Shown here: in pieces, positions 10,120 through 19,257 of the stretch
Layout: every line of letters begins with the position of its first letter
Numbering within the stretch: position 1 is the first letter of the stretch
From: Xylophilus sp042867185
GTDB taxonomy: Bacteria; Pseudomonadota; Gammaproteobacteria; Burkholderiales; Burkholderiaceae_C
Direction of reading: 5' to 3'
Length of the DNA stretch: 64,000 nucleotides
Assembly: GCA_042867185.1 (NCBI GenBank)
Contig: JBHZQV010000011.1
Location: 78,463 to 142,462, forward strand
The notes under the pieces: generated by a model
What the model was told of the DNA's origin: nothing
The model's database searches: none
What the model saw: the letters and a program-made list of their open reading frames with translations, nothing else
Translations under genes and position numbers: made by a program

Positions 10120-10380
10120 TCAGCTGAAGAGGGCCGGGAAGAAATCGGGGTCGGTGCTGGAGATCAGATCGCGCCACAGCGGGAAGCTGGCTTCGTCGAT
10201 GTCCTTGTCGAAGGCGGTCGATGCGGCATCCTTCTTGGGGATGGGCAGAATATCGAGGGGCTGGATGCGGCGCAGCTTCAGGTTGCGCAGGGCGTCGGAA
10301 TGTTCCATCGCCTTCAATACCGCCTGCGGTTCCATGATCAGGGCGAAAGGGTTCGCGGCGAGGGTAGCGGTGGTGCTCAT
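10120..10380 (-). CDS. Small conserved-looking protein of unknown function
   Basis: 86 residues, not recognised. No signal peptide or membrane segment; the N-terminal third is small-residue rich (MSTTATLAANPFALI), followed by charged helical sequence (VLKAMEHSDALRNLKLRRI) and an acidic, aromatic C-terminus. Support for a real gene: a strong Shine-Dalgarno GGAAGGA six bases before the ATG at 10380, a perfect terminator just downstream, and isolation as its own transcription unit between gor and amn. Probably cytosolic. No function can be assigned. Confidence 0.72.
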   Translation of the reverse strand: MSTTATLAANPFALIMEPQAVLKAMEHSDALRNLKLRRIQPLDILPIPKKDAASTAFDKDIDEASFPLWRDLISSTDPDFFPALFS

Positions 10381-10554
10381 GAAAATTCCTTCCTGGAAAG
10401 GGCCCGGTCCGGGCGGTTTGGGATGCGCTGCATGTAACGTGTGTATGCAGAAGCGATGGATCGAATGTAGGCAGGGCCCGTCTGCCAGGGAGTCAGGGCC
10501 CGGCGCGCGGCCTTGTAGGACTTTTCCGCCTGTTACACGTTGCACAATAGTTCG

Positions 10555-12075
10555 ATGCCGCACACGCCACCTTTCATGCCGCCTTTCGTCGCCAGCCAGC
10601 GCTTTTCGGACCCCGACGCCGCGCTCGCCCAGGTCCGATCCCTTTACGAGGCGGGTCTCGCCCACCTCCGGGACGCCATGCAGCGTTTCGTCGCCGGCGA
10701 GAACCTGCCGGGCCATGTGAGGGCGTGCTACCCCTATGTCAGGGTGCACACCGAAACGGTGGCGCGCGCCGCGTCGTCGCTGGCCTACGGCTTCGTCGAA
10801 GGGCCCGGCACCTTCGAGACCACCCTCACCCGGCCCGACCTCTTCGCCCGCTATTTCCGCGAGCAGTTCCGGCTGCTGGGCAACAGCCACAGTGTCGAGC
10901 TGGAGGTGGGCACCAGCAACCAGCCGATCCCGGTGCATTTCTCGTTCGTGCAGAACGACCACATCGAGGGCAACCTGAGCGACGACCGCCGCATGCTGAT
11001 GCGCGACGTGTTCGACCTGCCCGACCTGGCCGCGATGGACGATGGCATCGCCAACGGCACCCGCCGCGCCCTGCCCGGCGAGGCGCAGCCCCTGGCCCTC
11101 TTCACCGCGCCGCGGGTCGACTACTCGCTGCACCGCCTGCGCCACTACACCGGCACCGCGCCCGAGTGGTTCCAGAACTTCGTGCTGTTCACCAACTACC
11201 AGTTCTACATCGACGAGTTCGTGCGCCTGGGCCACGCCGCCATGGCCGACCCCGAGGGCGAGTACATCGCCTTCGTCGAGCCGGGCAACGTGGTCACCCG
11301 GCGCGTCGGCCTGCCGCCGGCGGTGGCCGGCGACGCGATGGCGCGGATGCTGGACGAGCCCTCGGGCATCGCGCCGCCCCGCCTGCCGCAGATGCCGGCC
11401 TACCACCTGGTGCGGGCCGACCACAGCGGCATCACCATGGTCAACATCGGCGTGGGCCCGTCCAACGCCAAGACGATCACCGACCACATCGCGGTGCTGC
11501 GGCCGCATGCCTGGATGATGCTGGGCCACTGCGCCGGCCTGCGCAACAGCCAGCGCCTGGGCGACTACGTGCTGGCCCACGGCTACGTGCGCGAGGACCA
11601 TGTGCTGGACGAAGAGCTGCCGCTGTGGGTGCCGATCCCCGCGCTGGCCGAGATCCAGGTCGCGCTGGAAACCGCGGTGGAGGACGTGACCGGGCTCGAC
11701 GGCCCGGCGCTCAAGCGGATCATGCGCACCGGCACCGTGGCCAGCACCGACAACCGCAACTGGGAACTGCTGCCCGAGAACGAGCCCCAGCGCCGCTTCA
11801 GCCAGAGCCGCGCGGTCGCGCTCGACATGGAGAGCGCCACCATCGCCGCCAACGGCTTCCGGTTCCGGGTGCCCTACGGCACGCTGCTGTGCGTGAGCGA
11901 CAAGCCGCTGCACGGCGAGATCAAGCTGCCCGGCATGGCCAACCATTTCTACCGCGAACGGGTCGACCAGCACCTGCGCATCGGCATCCGCGCGATCGAC
12001 ATCCTGCGCCAGGGTGGCGTCGACCGGCTGCACAGCCGCAAGCTGCGCAGCTTCGCCGAAGTGGCGTTTCAGTAG
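10555..12075 (+). CDS. amn: AMP nucleosidase
   Basis: Hydrolyses AMP to adenine and ribose-5-phosphate in purine salvage and adenylate control. The 506-residue protein has the N-terminal regulatory domain (FREQFRLLGNSHSVELEVG) and the C-terminal nucleoside-phosphorylase fold (VNIGVGPSNAKTITDH, MMLGHCAGLRNSQRLGDYVL, ALDMESATIAANGFRFRVPYGTLL split across the active site). The ATG at 10555 is chosen; an in-frame TTG at 10540 and an ATG at 10573 are alternatives. An AT-richer two-gene insertion begins 46 bases after its stop. Confidence 0.93.
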   Translation: MPHTPPFMPPFVASQRFSDPDAALAQVRSLYEAGLAHLRDAMQRFVAGENLPGHVRACYPYVRVHTETVARAASSLAYGFVEGPGTFETTLTRPDLFARYFREQFRLLGNSHSVELEVGTSNQPIPVHFSFVQNDHIEGNLSDDRRMLMRDVFDLPDLAAMDDGIANGTRRALPGEAQPLALFTAPRVDYSLHRLRHYTGTAPEWFQNFVLFTNYQFYIDEFVRLGHAAMADPEGEYIAFVEPGNVVTRRVGLPPAVAGDAMARMLDEPSGIAPPRLPQMPAYHLVRADHSGITMVNIGVGPSNAKTITDHIAVLRPHAWMMLGHCAGLRNSQRLGDYVLAHGYVREDHVLDEELPLWVPIPALAEIQVALETAVEDVTGLDGPALKRIMRTGTVASTDNRNWELLPENEPQRRFSQSRAVALDMESATIAANGFRFRVPYGTLLCVSDKPLHGEIKLPGMANHFYRERVDQHLRIGIRAIDILRQGGVDRLHSRKLRSFAEVAFQ

Positions 12076-12121
12076 GCGCGCGATTTTTAATTGCAACGCT
12101 GCAGATAAAAGGAAATTCACC

Positions 12122-13261
12122 ATGCTGCAAAGGCTCTACATCCACAACTACCGAAGCTTCCAGAACTTTGAGCTGAAAGTGGGGGACGCTCATTCGTCTT
12201 TGCTCATCGGCAAAAACGGGGCCGGCAAATCGTCTATTGCGCGGGTTCTTCGGATTTTTCAGGCCATCGGCCGTGGCGATAACCGCTTGAAGGACTTGGT
12301 GAATCCTCGGGAGTTCTTTGGCGGCGGCAGCGCTACGCCGATGCGCATCGAAATCGAAACCCTTGTGCAAGGCCATTCGTTCCGTTATGCCCTGGCGCTG
12401 GAACTGCCTGAGCGTTTCAAGGAGTTGCGTGTGATGGAAGAGCGACTGGAGAGGGATGGAGAGCCGATTTACCTACGCGAACAGGCCCAGGTATCACTGC
12501 GCAGACAGGATGCCCTCCCCTCGGCAGACGCGCGCTTTCTGGTGGATTGGCACCTGGTGGCGTTGTCGATCATTCAGGAGCATTCGACCTCCGATCCGAT
12601 CTACATTTTCAAGGCGTGGTTGGCCCGCATGGTGATACTGGCCCCTGTACCCGATCGCATGCAGTCCGATTCTGGCGATAAAACACTGTGGCCCGAAACC
12701 AGCGCTGGCAACCTCGCGGACTGGTTGGCCGGTGTGCTGAGTCAGTATCCCGCCGCTTATTCGACAATCAGTGAATACCTTTTGCAGGTAATGCCCGATC
12801 TGCAGGATTTTCTTTACGAGGATTTGGGGCAGGAGAGCCGGCGGCTGATTGTTCGGTTCGGGCTAAAGGGACAAGGCACGCTGCCGCTGGCCTTCGATCA
12901 ACTCTCGGATGGGGAGAAATGCTTCTTCCTCTGTTCTGTCATCGTAGCAGCCAACCGGTTTTACGGCCCTTTACTCTGTTTTTGGGACGAGCCCGACAAC
13001 TACCTTTCGTTGTCCGAGGTAAGCCACTTCGTCATGACGTTGCGGCGCGCTTTCGAGGGCCAGGGACAAATCCTGATGACTTCGCACAACGAGGAGTCCA
13101 TCCGCCGGTTTTCGGACGAAAACACTTGGGTGATCGGTCGCGGTAGCCATATGGAGCCGAGTCAAATCCGCCTGCTTGGGGAACTACGCGAAAGAGGAGA
13201 ACGGGGAGAGTCGCCTCCGGACGTGATCCAATCCCTGCTCCTGGGTGAGATTCAGTCATGA
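12122..13261 (+). CDS. SMC/OLD-like AAA ATPase, possible defence gene
   Basis: 379-residue ABC-type AAA ATPase (AAA_15/AAA_21 group). Walker A GKNGAGKS is at 30-37 after the typical opening LYIHNYRSFQNFEL. An ABC signature LSDGEK is at 261-266, followed by Walker B CFWDEPD and the switch histidine in TSHNEE. Ribosome site AAGGAAA sits 7 bases before the ATG at 12122. Its stop overlaps the next gene's start (ATGA), so the two are coupled. GC content is visibly lower than in amn and purT, suggesting horizontal acquisition. Such ATPases paired with TOPRIM nucleases form OLD-, Gabija- and PARIS-type anti-phage systems; a defence role is inference. Confidence 0.8.
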   Translation: MLQRLYIHNYRSFQNFELKVGDAHSSLLIGKNGAGKSSIARVLRIFQAIGRGDNRLKDLVNPREFFGGGSATPMRIEIETLVQGHSFRYALALELPERFKELRVMEERLERDGEPIYLREQAQVSLRRQDALPSADARFLVDWHLVALSIIQEHSTSDPIYIFKAWLARMVILAPVPDRMQSDSGDKTLWPETSAGNLADWLAGVLSQYPAAYSTISEYLLQVMPDLQDFLYEDLGQESRRLIVRFGLKGQGTLPLAFDQLSDGEKCFFLCSVIVAANRFYGPLLCFWDEPDNYLSLSEVSHFVMTLRRAFEGQGQILMTSHNEESIRRFSDENTWVIGRGSHMEPSQIRLLGELRERGERGESPPDVIQSLLLGEIQS

Positions 13262-13752
13262 GCGTCAACCGTGAATTGCCCCATGTGCTGGTGCTGCCGG
13301 AGGACGGTGCGGACCGGGAGATCGCCAACGGATTTCTCATGTCGCTTTCTCTGAGGCATCCTCATAGGATAGACATTCTCTTATCTGCTGGTGGATGGCC
13401 TGCCGTGCGGGACAGCCTCGCTAAACAGTACATAGCCTATCTTCGGAAATATGTCTATGCACACTTGGTCCTGTTGATCGATTTCGACAACAAGGTTCAG
13501 CAGCGCTGGAGTCAGTTCACACCGCACATTCCTGCAGATGTCAAAGACCGGGTGTACCTCGTGGGTGCCCTCGACGAACCCGAAAAGTTGCGCAGGGCTC
13601 TGAATTGGGCCCTCACTCGGGAAGCTATTGGCAAAACCTTGGCAGACGAATGCGCTAATGGCACTGGCCAGCTATGGCAGCACCCGCATATGGCACACAA
13701 CGCAAACGAACGCCAGCGGCTCATTGCACAGGTTCACCCTATCCTGTTTTGA
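13258..13752 (+). CDS. TOPRIM-like partner of the AAA ATPase
   Basis: 164 residues, no family recognised with certainty. Residues 10-20 (VLVLPEDGADR, with E15 and D19) followed by LVLLIDFDN (D75 and D77) resemble the Glu and DxD metal motifs of a TOPRIM domain, as in OLD-type nucleases and PARIS effectors. VYLVGALDEPEKL near 100 is reminiscent of the LG..SEPE motif of such proteins. The start codon ATGA overlaps the ATPase stop. It is shorter than known AriB effectors (about 300 residues), so it would be a minimal version. Alternative: another small metal-binding protein of unknown function. Confidence 0.6.
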   Translation: MSVNRELPHVLVLPEDGADREIANGFLMSLSLRHPHRIDILLSAGGWPAVRDSLAKQYIAYLRKYVYAHLVLLIDFDNKVQQRWSQFTPHIPADVKDRVYLVGALDEPEKLRRALNWALTREAIGKTLADECANGTGQLWQHPHMAHNANERQRLIAQVHPILF

Positions 13753-13820
13753 TACGCCGTGGTTGGAAGCATGTTCATCGGAATCCACTCGGCGGATGTC
13801 CCCCGATACTCCTGCTTTTT

Positions 13821-13864
13821 TTGCTATTAATTAAATAGCTAGATGCCGGCCGCCCATAGCGGCT
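13821..13864 (+). repeat. Dispersed GCTAT-N7-ATAGC element, copy 2
   Basis: GCTAT (13823-13827), spacer TAATTAA, ATAGC (13835-13839), then GCCGGCCGCCCATAGCGGC. It closely matches copy 1 in order and spacing and sits between the ATPase/TOPRIM insertion and purT. Confidence 0.7.
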
Positions 13865-13887
13865 TCGACTACTTTTCTCTTGAATTC

Positions 13888-15132
13888 TCAGGCCGCGCGG
13901 GGCCGCACCTTCTCCGCCGCCTGCAGCGCCCGGGCGCGGGCCTGCTCCACCGTGTCGGCATGCGCCAGGGCCACGCCCATGCGGCGCTTGACGAAGCTTT
14001 CGGGCTTGCCGAAGAGCCGGATGTCCACGCCCGGCACGGCCAGCGCCTCGGCCACGCCGTCGAACACGATGCCGGCGGCGTCCACGCCGCCGTAGATCAC
14101 CGCGCTGGCGCCCGGGCTCTTCAGGGTGGTGTCGACCGGCAGGCCCAGGATGGCGCGGGCGTGCAGCTCGAACTCGTTCTGCCACTGGGTGGACAGGGTG
14201 ACCATGCCGGTGTCGTGCGGCCGGGGGCTGACCTCGCTGAACCAGACCTCTTCGCCCTTGACGAACAGCTCCACCCCGAACAGGCCCAGGCCGCCGGGCG
14301 TGCCGTCGCGGGTCATGCCGAGGTTGCCGGTGACGGCCAGCGCGATGTCCTGCGCCCGGGCCAGGGCCTTGGGCGCCATCGGGTGCGGCTGCCAGCTCTC
14401 GACATAGTCGCCGCTGACCTGCAGGTGGCCGATCGGCTCGCAGAACACGGTGCGCACGTCGCCGGCCGAATCCAGCGCGCGCACCGTCAGCAGCGTGATC
14501 TCGTAGTCGAAGTCGATGAAGCCCTCGACGATCACCCGGCCATGGCTGACCCGGCCGCCGGCCATCGCGTAGTCCCAGGCGTTCTGCACGTCGTCGGGGC
14601 CGGCGATCTTGCTCTGGCCCTTGCCCGAGCTGCTCATCACCGGCTTGACGATGCACGGGTAGCCGATGCCCGGCTCGCCGTCGGCGCCGTCGATCGCGCC
14701 CTGCAATTCCTGGAGCGAGTCGCAAAACCGGTAGGGGCTGGTGGGCACCCGCAGCGTCTCGGCGGCCAGGCGGCGGATGCCTTCGCGGTCCATCGTCAGG
14801 CGGGCGGCGCGGGCGGTGGGCACCACCCGCACCGTACCGGCCTCTTCCAGCTCCTGCAGCATCGGGGTGGCGATGGCCTCGATCTCGGGCACCACCAGCA
14901 TCGGCCGCTCGGCCTCGATCAGCGCCTTCAGCTGGGCCGGGTCGCTCATGGCGATGGTGCGCGCATGGTGCGCCACCTGCTGGCCGGGCGCGTTGTCGTA
15001 GCGGTCGACCGCGATGGTTTCCACCCCCAGGCGCTGTAGCGCGATCAGCACCTCCTTGCCCAGTTCGCCGGAGCCGAGCAGCATCACGCGGGTGGCCGAA
15101 GGAGACAGGGGCGAGCCGAGGGTGGTCGTCAT
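13888..15132 (-). CDS. purT: Formate-dependent phosphoribosylglycinamide formyltransferase
   Basis: ATP-grasp enzyme making formyl-GAR from GAR, formate and ATP in purine synthesis. 414 residues with the PurK/PurT nucleotide-binding start RVMLLGSGELGKEV, the ATP-grasp core (PCIVKPVMSSSGKGQS, VEGFIDFDYEITLLT) and the signature GGLGLFGVELFV...VWFSEVSPRPHDTGMVTL. The ATG at 15132 starts just before the conserved N-terminus; an upstream start would add an unrelated arginine-rich leader. It is divergent from the ABC transporter genes. Confidence 0.94.
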   Translation of the reverse strand: MTTTLGSPLSPSATRVMLLGSGELGKEVLIALQRLGVETIAVDRYDNAPGQQVAHHARTIAMSDPAQLKALIEAERPMLVVPEIEAIATPMLQELEEAGTVRVVPTARAARLTMDREGIRRLAAETLRVPTSPYRFCDSLQELQGAIDGADGEPGIGYPCIVKPVMSSSGKGQSKIAGPDDVQNAWDYAMAGGRVSHGRVIVEGFIDFDYEITLLTVRALDSAGDVRTVFCEPIGHLQVSGDYVESWQPHPMAPKALARAQDIALAVTGNLGMTRDGTPGGLGLFGVELFVKGEEVWFSEVSPRPHDTGMVTLSTQWQNEFELHARAILGLPVDTTLKSPGASAVIYGGVDAAGIVFDGVAEALAVPGVDIRLFGKPESFVKRRMGVALAHADTVEQARARALQAAEKVRPRAA

Positions 15133-15240
15133 GGGGAGCGGGGCCTTTCGCGGGCGGTGGTGGGTGGAACCGGGCACTGTAATCCAACACCGGGACAAGC
15201 CCTGTTACGCGGGCCCGGGCCGCTTTGCCACAATCGCCGG

Positions 15241-16179
<939 letters not shown>

Positions 16180-16338
16180 TTCTCCCCCAGGCTTGCCCAC
16201 TGCGTGTGGCCACCCACCCCCTCTCCGGGGGCGGCTCGCTGCTCGGCTGAGCCTCGCCGCCTGGCCCTTGAGGCGAGGCCGGCGCGGCGCGCGGCCTTTG
16301 ATTGCGCGGCACGCGGCTACCCATCTTTGTGAACTGCC
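16180..16338 (+). other. GC-rich structured spacer inside the ABC transporter operon
   Basis: 159 non-coding bases between ATPase and permease. It holds a CCCC...GGGG hairpin near 16217-16231 and an 8-bp stem GCCTCGCC (16251-16258) / GGCGAGGC (16272-16279). It looks like a GC-rich intergenic repeat of the kind common in this bacterial family, but only one copy is seen here. Confidence 0.4.
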
Positions 16339-17169
16339 ATGACTGACAAGACCCTCGATGCATCGCCCCCCGCCACGCCGTCGCTATGGGGCCCGCCACG
16401 GCTGTCGATGCGGTGGTGGCCGGTGTTTCTGCGCAACTTCCTGGTGTGGAAGAAGCTGGCGCTGCCCAGCCTGATCGGCAACATCGCCGAGCCGCTGATC
16501 TGGCTGGTGGCCTTCGGCTACGGCATGGGGGCGCTGATCGGGCAGGTGAACGTGCAGGGCACGCGGGTGCCCTATATCCTGTTCCTGGCGAGCGGCTCGG
16601 TCTGCCTGAGCGCGATGCAGGCGGCGTCGTTCGAGGCGCTGTATTCGGCCTTCTCGCGGATGCAGATCCAGCGCACCTGGGACGGCATCATGAATGCGCC
16701 GGTGGGCCTCGACGACATCGTGCTGGCCGAGATGCTGTGGGCCAGCTTCAAGTCGATCTTCACCGTCACCGCGATCCTGCTGGTGATGGTGGTGCTGCAG
16801 ATCAGCCTGAGCCCCAAGCTGCTGGTCGTCTGGTGGGTGCTGGCCGCCACCGGCATCACCTTCTCCAGCATCGCGCTGATCTTCAACGCGCTGGCCAAGG
16901 GCTACGATTTCTTCACCTACTACTTCACCCTGTTCATGACGCCGATGATGTTCCTCTCGGGCGTGTTCTTCCCGCTGGAGCAGTTGCCCGGCGCGGTGCA
17001 GGCGGTGGCGCAGTGGCTGCCGCTGTCGCATGCGGTGGCGCTGGTGCGGCCGCTCTTCATGGACCGCTGGCCCGGCGCGGCCTGGCTGCACCTGGGCGTA
17101 CTGGCGGCTTACGCCGTCGGCGCCTTCTGGATCGCGCTGGCGCTGACGCGGCGGCGCTTCCGCGGCTAG
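16339..17169 (+). CDS. ABC-2 type transporter permease (NodJ type)
   Basis: 276-residue integral membrane protein with about six hydrophobic segments and the ABC-2 pattern (YILFLASGSVCLSAM, MFLSGVFFPLEQLP before the last helices). It pairs with the NodI-type ATPase upstream to form an exporter. A 30-residue cytosolic leader precedes the first conserved helix (LRNFLVWKKLALPSLIGNI). The start ATG at 16339 follows directly after the structured spacer. Confidence 0.87.
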   Translation: MTDKTLDASPPATPSLWGPPRLSMRWWPVFLRNFLVWKKLALPSLIGNIAEPLIWLVAFGYGMGALIGQVNVQGTRVPYILFLASGSVCLSAMQAASFEALYSAFSRMQIQRTWDGIMNAPVGLDDIVLAEMLWASFKSIFTVTAILLVMVVLQISLSPKLLVVWWVLAATGITFSSIALIFNALAKGYDFFTYYFTLFMTPMMFLSGVFFPLEQLPGAVQAVAQWLPLSHAVALVRPLFMDRWPGAAWLHLGVLAAYAVGAFWIALALTRRRFRG

Positions 17170-17226
17170 CGCCCCGCACCCTTACGATTTCGCCTTCTTC
17201 GCAACTACCGACAGGACCTCTCCACC

Positions 17227-18075
17227 ATGCAGATCACCACCGTAGGCATCATCGGCGCCGGCACCATGGGCAACGGCATCGCGCAGGCCTGCGCCGTCGC
17301 GGGCGTCGATGTCGTCATGGTCGACATCTCGGACGCTGCCGTGCAGAAGGGCGTGGCCACCGTGGCGGGCAGCCTGGACCGGCTGATCAAGAAGGAGAAG
17401 CTCACCGCCGCCGACAAGGACGCGGCACTGGCCCGCATCCGCACCTCGACCCGCTACGAGGACCTGCAGGCCGCGCAGCTGGTGATCGAGGCCGCGACCG
17501 AGAACTACGAGCTCAAGCTCAAGATCCTGAAGCAGGCCGACGCGCTGCTGGCCCCCGAGGTGATCGTGGCGTCGAACACCTCGTCGATCTCGATCACCAA
17601 GCTGGCCGCGGCCACCGGCCGGGCCGACCGCTTCATCGGCATGCACTTCTTCAACCCGGTACCGATGATGGCGCTGGTGGAGATCATCCGCGGGCTGCAG
17701 ACCAGCGACGCGACCCACGATGCGGTCAAGGCCCTGGCCGAAAAGCTGGGCAAGAGCCCGATCACCGTCAAGAACGCGCCGGGCTTCGTCGTCAACCGCA
17801 TCCTGGTGCCGATGGTCAACGAGGCCTTCTTCGTGCTGGCCGAGGGCCTGGCCACGCCGGAGGACATCGACGCCGGCATGAAGCTCGGCTGCAACCAGCC
17901 GATCGGCCCGCTGGCGCTGGCCGACATGATCGGCCTCGATGTCTGCCTGGCGGTGATGGAGGTCTACCTGGCCGAGTTCGGCGACAGCAAGTACCGCCCC
18001 TGCCCGCTGCTCAAGGAAATGGTGGCCGCGGGCCGCCTGGGCCGCAAGACGGGTGAAGGCGTCTACCGCTACTGA
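17227..18075 (+). CDS. 3-hydroxybutyryl-CoA dehydrogenase
   Basis: NAD(P)-dependent dehydrogenase for 3-hydroxyacyl-CoA, acting in butanoate/PHB metabolism or fatty acid breakdown. 282 residues, the usual length for the stand-alone enzyme (PaaH/Hbd group). The Rossmann motif GAGTMG is at 10-15; HFFNPVPMM carries the catalytic His, and NAPGFVVNRIL and the C-terminal GLDVCLAVMEVY are conserved. The ATG at 17227 is preceded by AGGACC. It appears to be its own unit. Confidence 0.9.
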   Translation: MQITTVGIIGAGTMGNGIAQACAVAGVDVVMVDISDAAVQKGVATVAGSLDRLIKKEKLTAADKDAALARIRTSTRYEDLQAAQLVIEAATENYELKLKILKQADALLAPEVIVASNTSSISITKLAAATGRADRFIGMHFFNPVPMMALVEIIRGLQTSDATHDAVKALAEKLGKSPITVKNAPGFVVNRILVPMVNEAFFVLAEGLATPEDIDAGMKLGCNQPIGPLALADMIGLDVCLAVMEVYLAEFGDSKYRPCPLLKEMVAAGRLGRKTGEGVYRY

Positions 18076-18183
18076 AAGCGACGGCGCACAGGGCGCAGGG
18101 GAATCGGTGCGCCAGGCCGCACGCCGGCCGTGCGCCCGATACCGCGCCCCGCATCCGGCGCAGAAAGGATATTTCGTGATTTA

Positions 18184-18200
18184 GTTGCACACAATTAGAT
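18184..18200 (+). promoter_or_regulatory. Possible OhrR operator
   Basis: An AT-rich island ahead of the ohrR-like gene contains TTGCACACAATTAG, with TTG-N4-CAA dyad symmetry, about 20-36 bases before the start codon. OhrR-type repressors bind AT-rich dyads around their own promoter; this is the only such sequence nearby. Weak evidence. Confidence 0.35.
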
Positions 18201-18219
18201 AGAGCGCTACATTACAGCC

Positions 18220-18672
18220 ATGCCCACGATGCCCACCCCCGACAAGATGCTCCAGCTGGACCACCAGCTGTGCTTCGCCCTGTACTCCGCGTCGCTGGCC
18301 ATCACCAAGCTCTACAAGCCCCAGCTCGACAAGCTCGGCCTGACCTACCCCCAGTACCTGACGATGATGGTGCTGTGGGAGCAGGACGGCCAGACGGTGT
18401 CCGAGCTGGGCGCGCGGCTGTCGCTCGACTCGGGCACGCTCACCCCGCTGCTGAAGCGCATGGAGGCCGCCGGCCTGCTGGCCCGGCTGCGCGACGTGGC
18501 CGACGAGCGCCGCGTCCACATCACCCTCACCGCTGCCGGCCGCCGTCTGAAGGCGCGCGCCGCCGGCATCCCCGCCTGCCTGCTCCAGGCCAGCCAGTGC
18601 TCTCTGCCCGAGATCGCCGAGCTGACCGGGCAACTGCAGACGCTGCGCGACCGGATCCGGTCGGCGGCCTGA
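18220..18672 (+). CDS. ohrR: Organic-peroxide-sensing MarR repressor OhrR
   Basis: 150-residue winged-helix MarR-family regulator. The segment LDHQLCFALYSAS places Cys18 where OhrR carries its peroxide-reactive cysteine. A second Cys pair near the C-terminus (PACLLQASQC) suggests the two-Cys oxidation mechanism. The wing and recognition helix LSLDSGTLTPLLKRMEAAGL is textbook OhrR. The target gene ohr follows 57 bases downstream. Probably autoregulated through the AT-rich upstream site. Confidence 0.92.
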   Translation: MPTMPTPDKMLQLDHQLCFALYSASLAITKLYKPQLDKLGLTYPQYLTMMVLWEQDGQTVSELGARLSLDSGTLTPLLKRMEAAGLLARLRDVADERRVHITLTAAGRRLKARAAGIPACLLQASQCSLPEIAELTGQLQTLRDRIRSAA

Positions 18673-18729
18673 CGCGCCCTGCGCGCACTTTTTTATTCCC
18701 TCCCCCTCATCCAACCTGAAGGAAGCACC

Positions 18730-19164
18730 ATGGTCAAGAAGCTCGAAAAAGTCGTCTACACCGCCCACGCCCACACCACCGGCGGCCGCGAAGGCACCAG
18801 CAAGTCCGACGACGGCGCACTCAGCGTGACCCTGTCGACGCCCAAGGCCATGGGCGGCGCGGGCGGCACGGGCACCAACCCCGAGCAGCTGTTCGCCGCC
18901 GGCTACTCGGCCTGCTTCATCGGCGCGATGAAGGCCGTCAGCGGCAAGGTCGGCGTGAAGGTGCCGGACGATGTGTCGGTCGACGCCAGCGTCTCCTTCG
19001 GCCCGATCGAGAACAACGCCTACGGCATCGCGGTCAAGCTCGAGATCAACCTGCCCGGTCTCGACGCCGAGCAGAAGAAGAAGGTCGTCGACGCGGCCCA
19101 CCACGTGTGCCCGTACTCCAACGCCACCCGCGACAACGTCGAAGTGGACCTGGTCATCGCCTGA
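18730..19164 (+). CDS. ohr: Organic hydroperoxide resistance protein Ohr
   Basis: Thiol peroxidase that reduces organic hydroperoxides. 144 residues, the typical length, with catalytic Cys62 in YSACFIGAM and resolving Cys127 in HVCPYSNATR, the two diagnostic motifs of Ohr against OsmC. Ribosome site GAAGGAAG lies 4-5 bases before the ATG. It sits downstream of its repressor ohrR and is followed by a terminator. Confidence 0.95.
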   Translation: MVKKLEKVVYTAHAHTTGGREGTSKSDDGALSVTLSTPKAMGGAGGTGTNPEQLFAAGYSACFIGAMKAVSGKVGVKVPDDVSVDASVSFGPIENNAYGIAVKLEINLPGLDAEQKKKVVDAAHHVCPYSNATRDNVEVDLVIA

Positions 19165-19213
19165 TGCACCTGCGCCGGGCCCCGGGCCCGGCGCCATCCC
19201 GCGAATCCACAAG

Positions 19214-19237
19214 AAGCCGGCCCTGCGCCGGTTTTTT
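19214..19237 (+). terminator. Terminator after ohr
   Basis: Stem CCGGC (19217-19221) / GCCGG (19227-19231), extended by A-T and G-T pairs, is followed by six T (19232-19237). It lies 50 bases beyond the ohr stop and just before srkA. Confidence 0.7.
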
Positions 19238-19257
19238 AGCATGCGCACAATGCAGGC

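Noticed and set aside
13628..13834. Short plus-strand frame after the TOPRIM-like gene
   Set aside because: It overlaps the TOPRIM-like gene out of frame, lacks a ribosome site and has no recognisable features.
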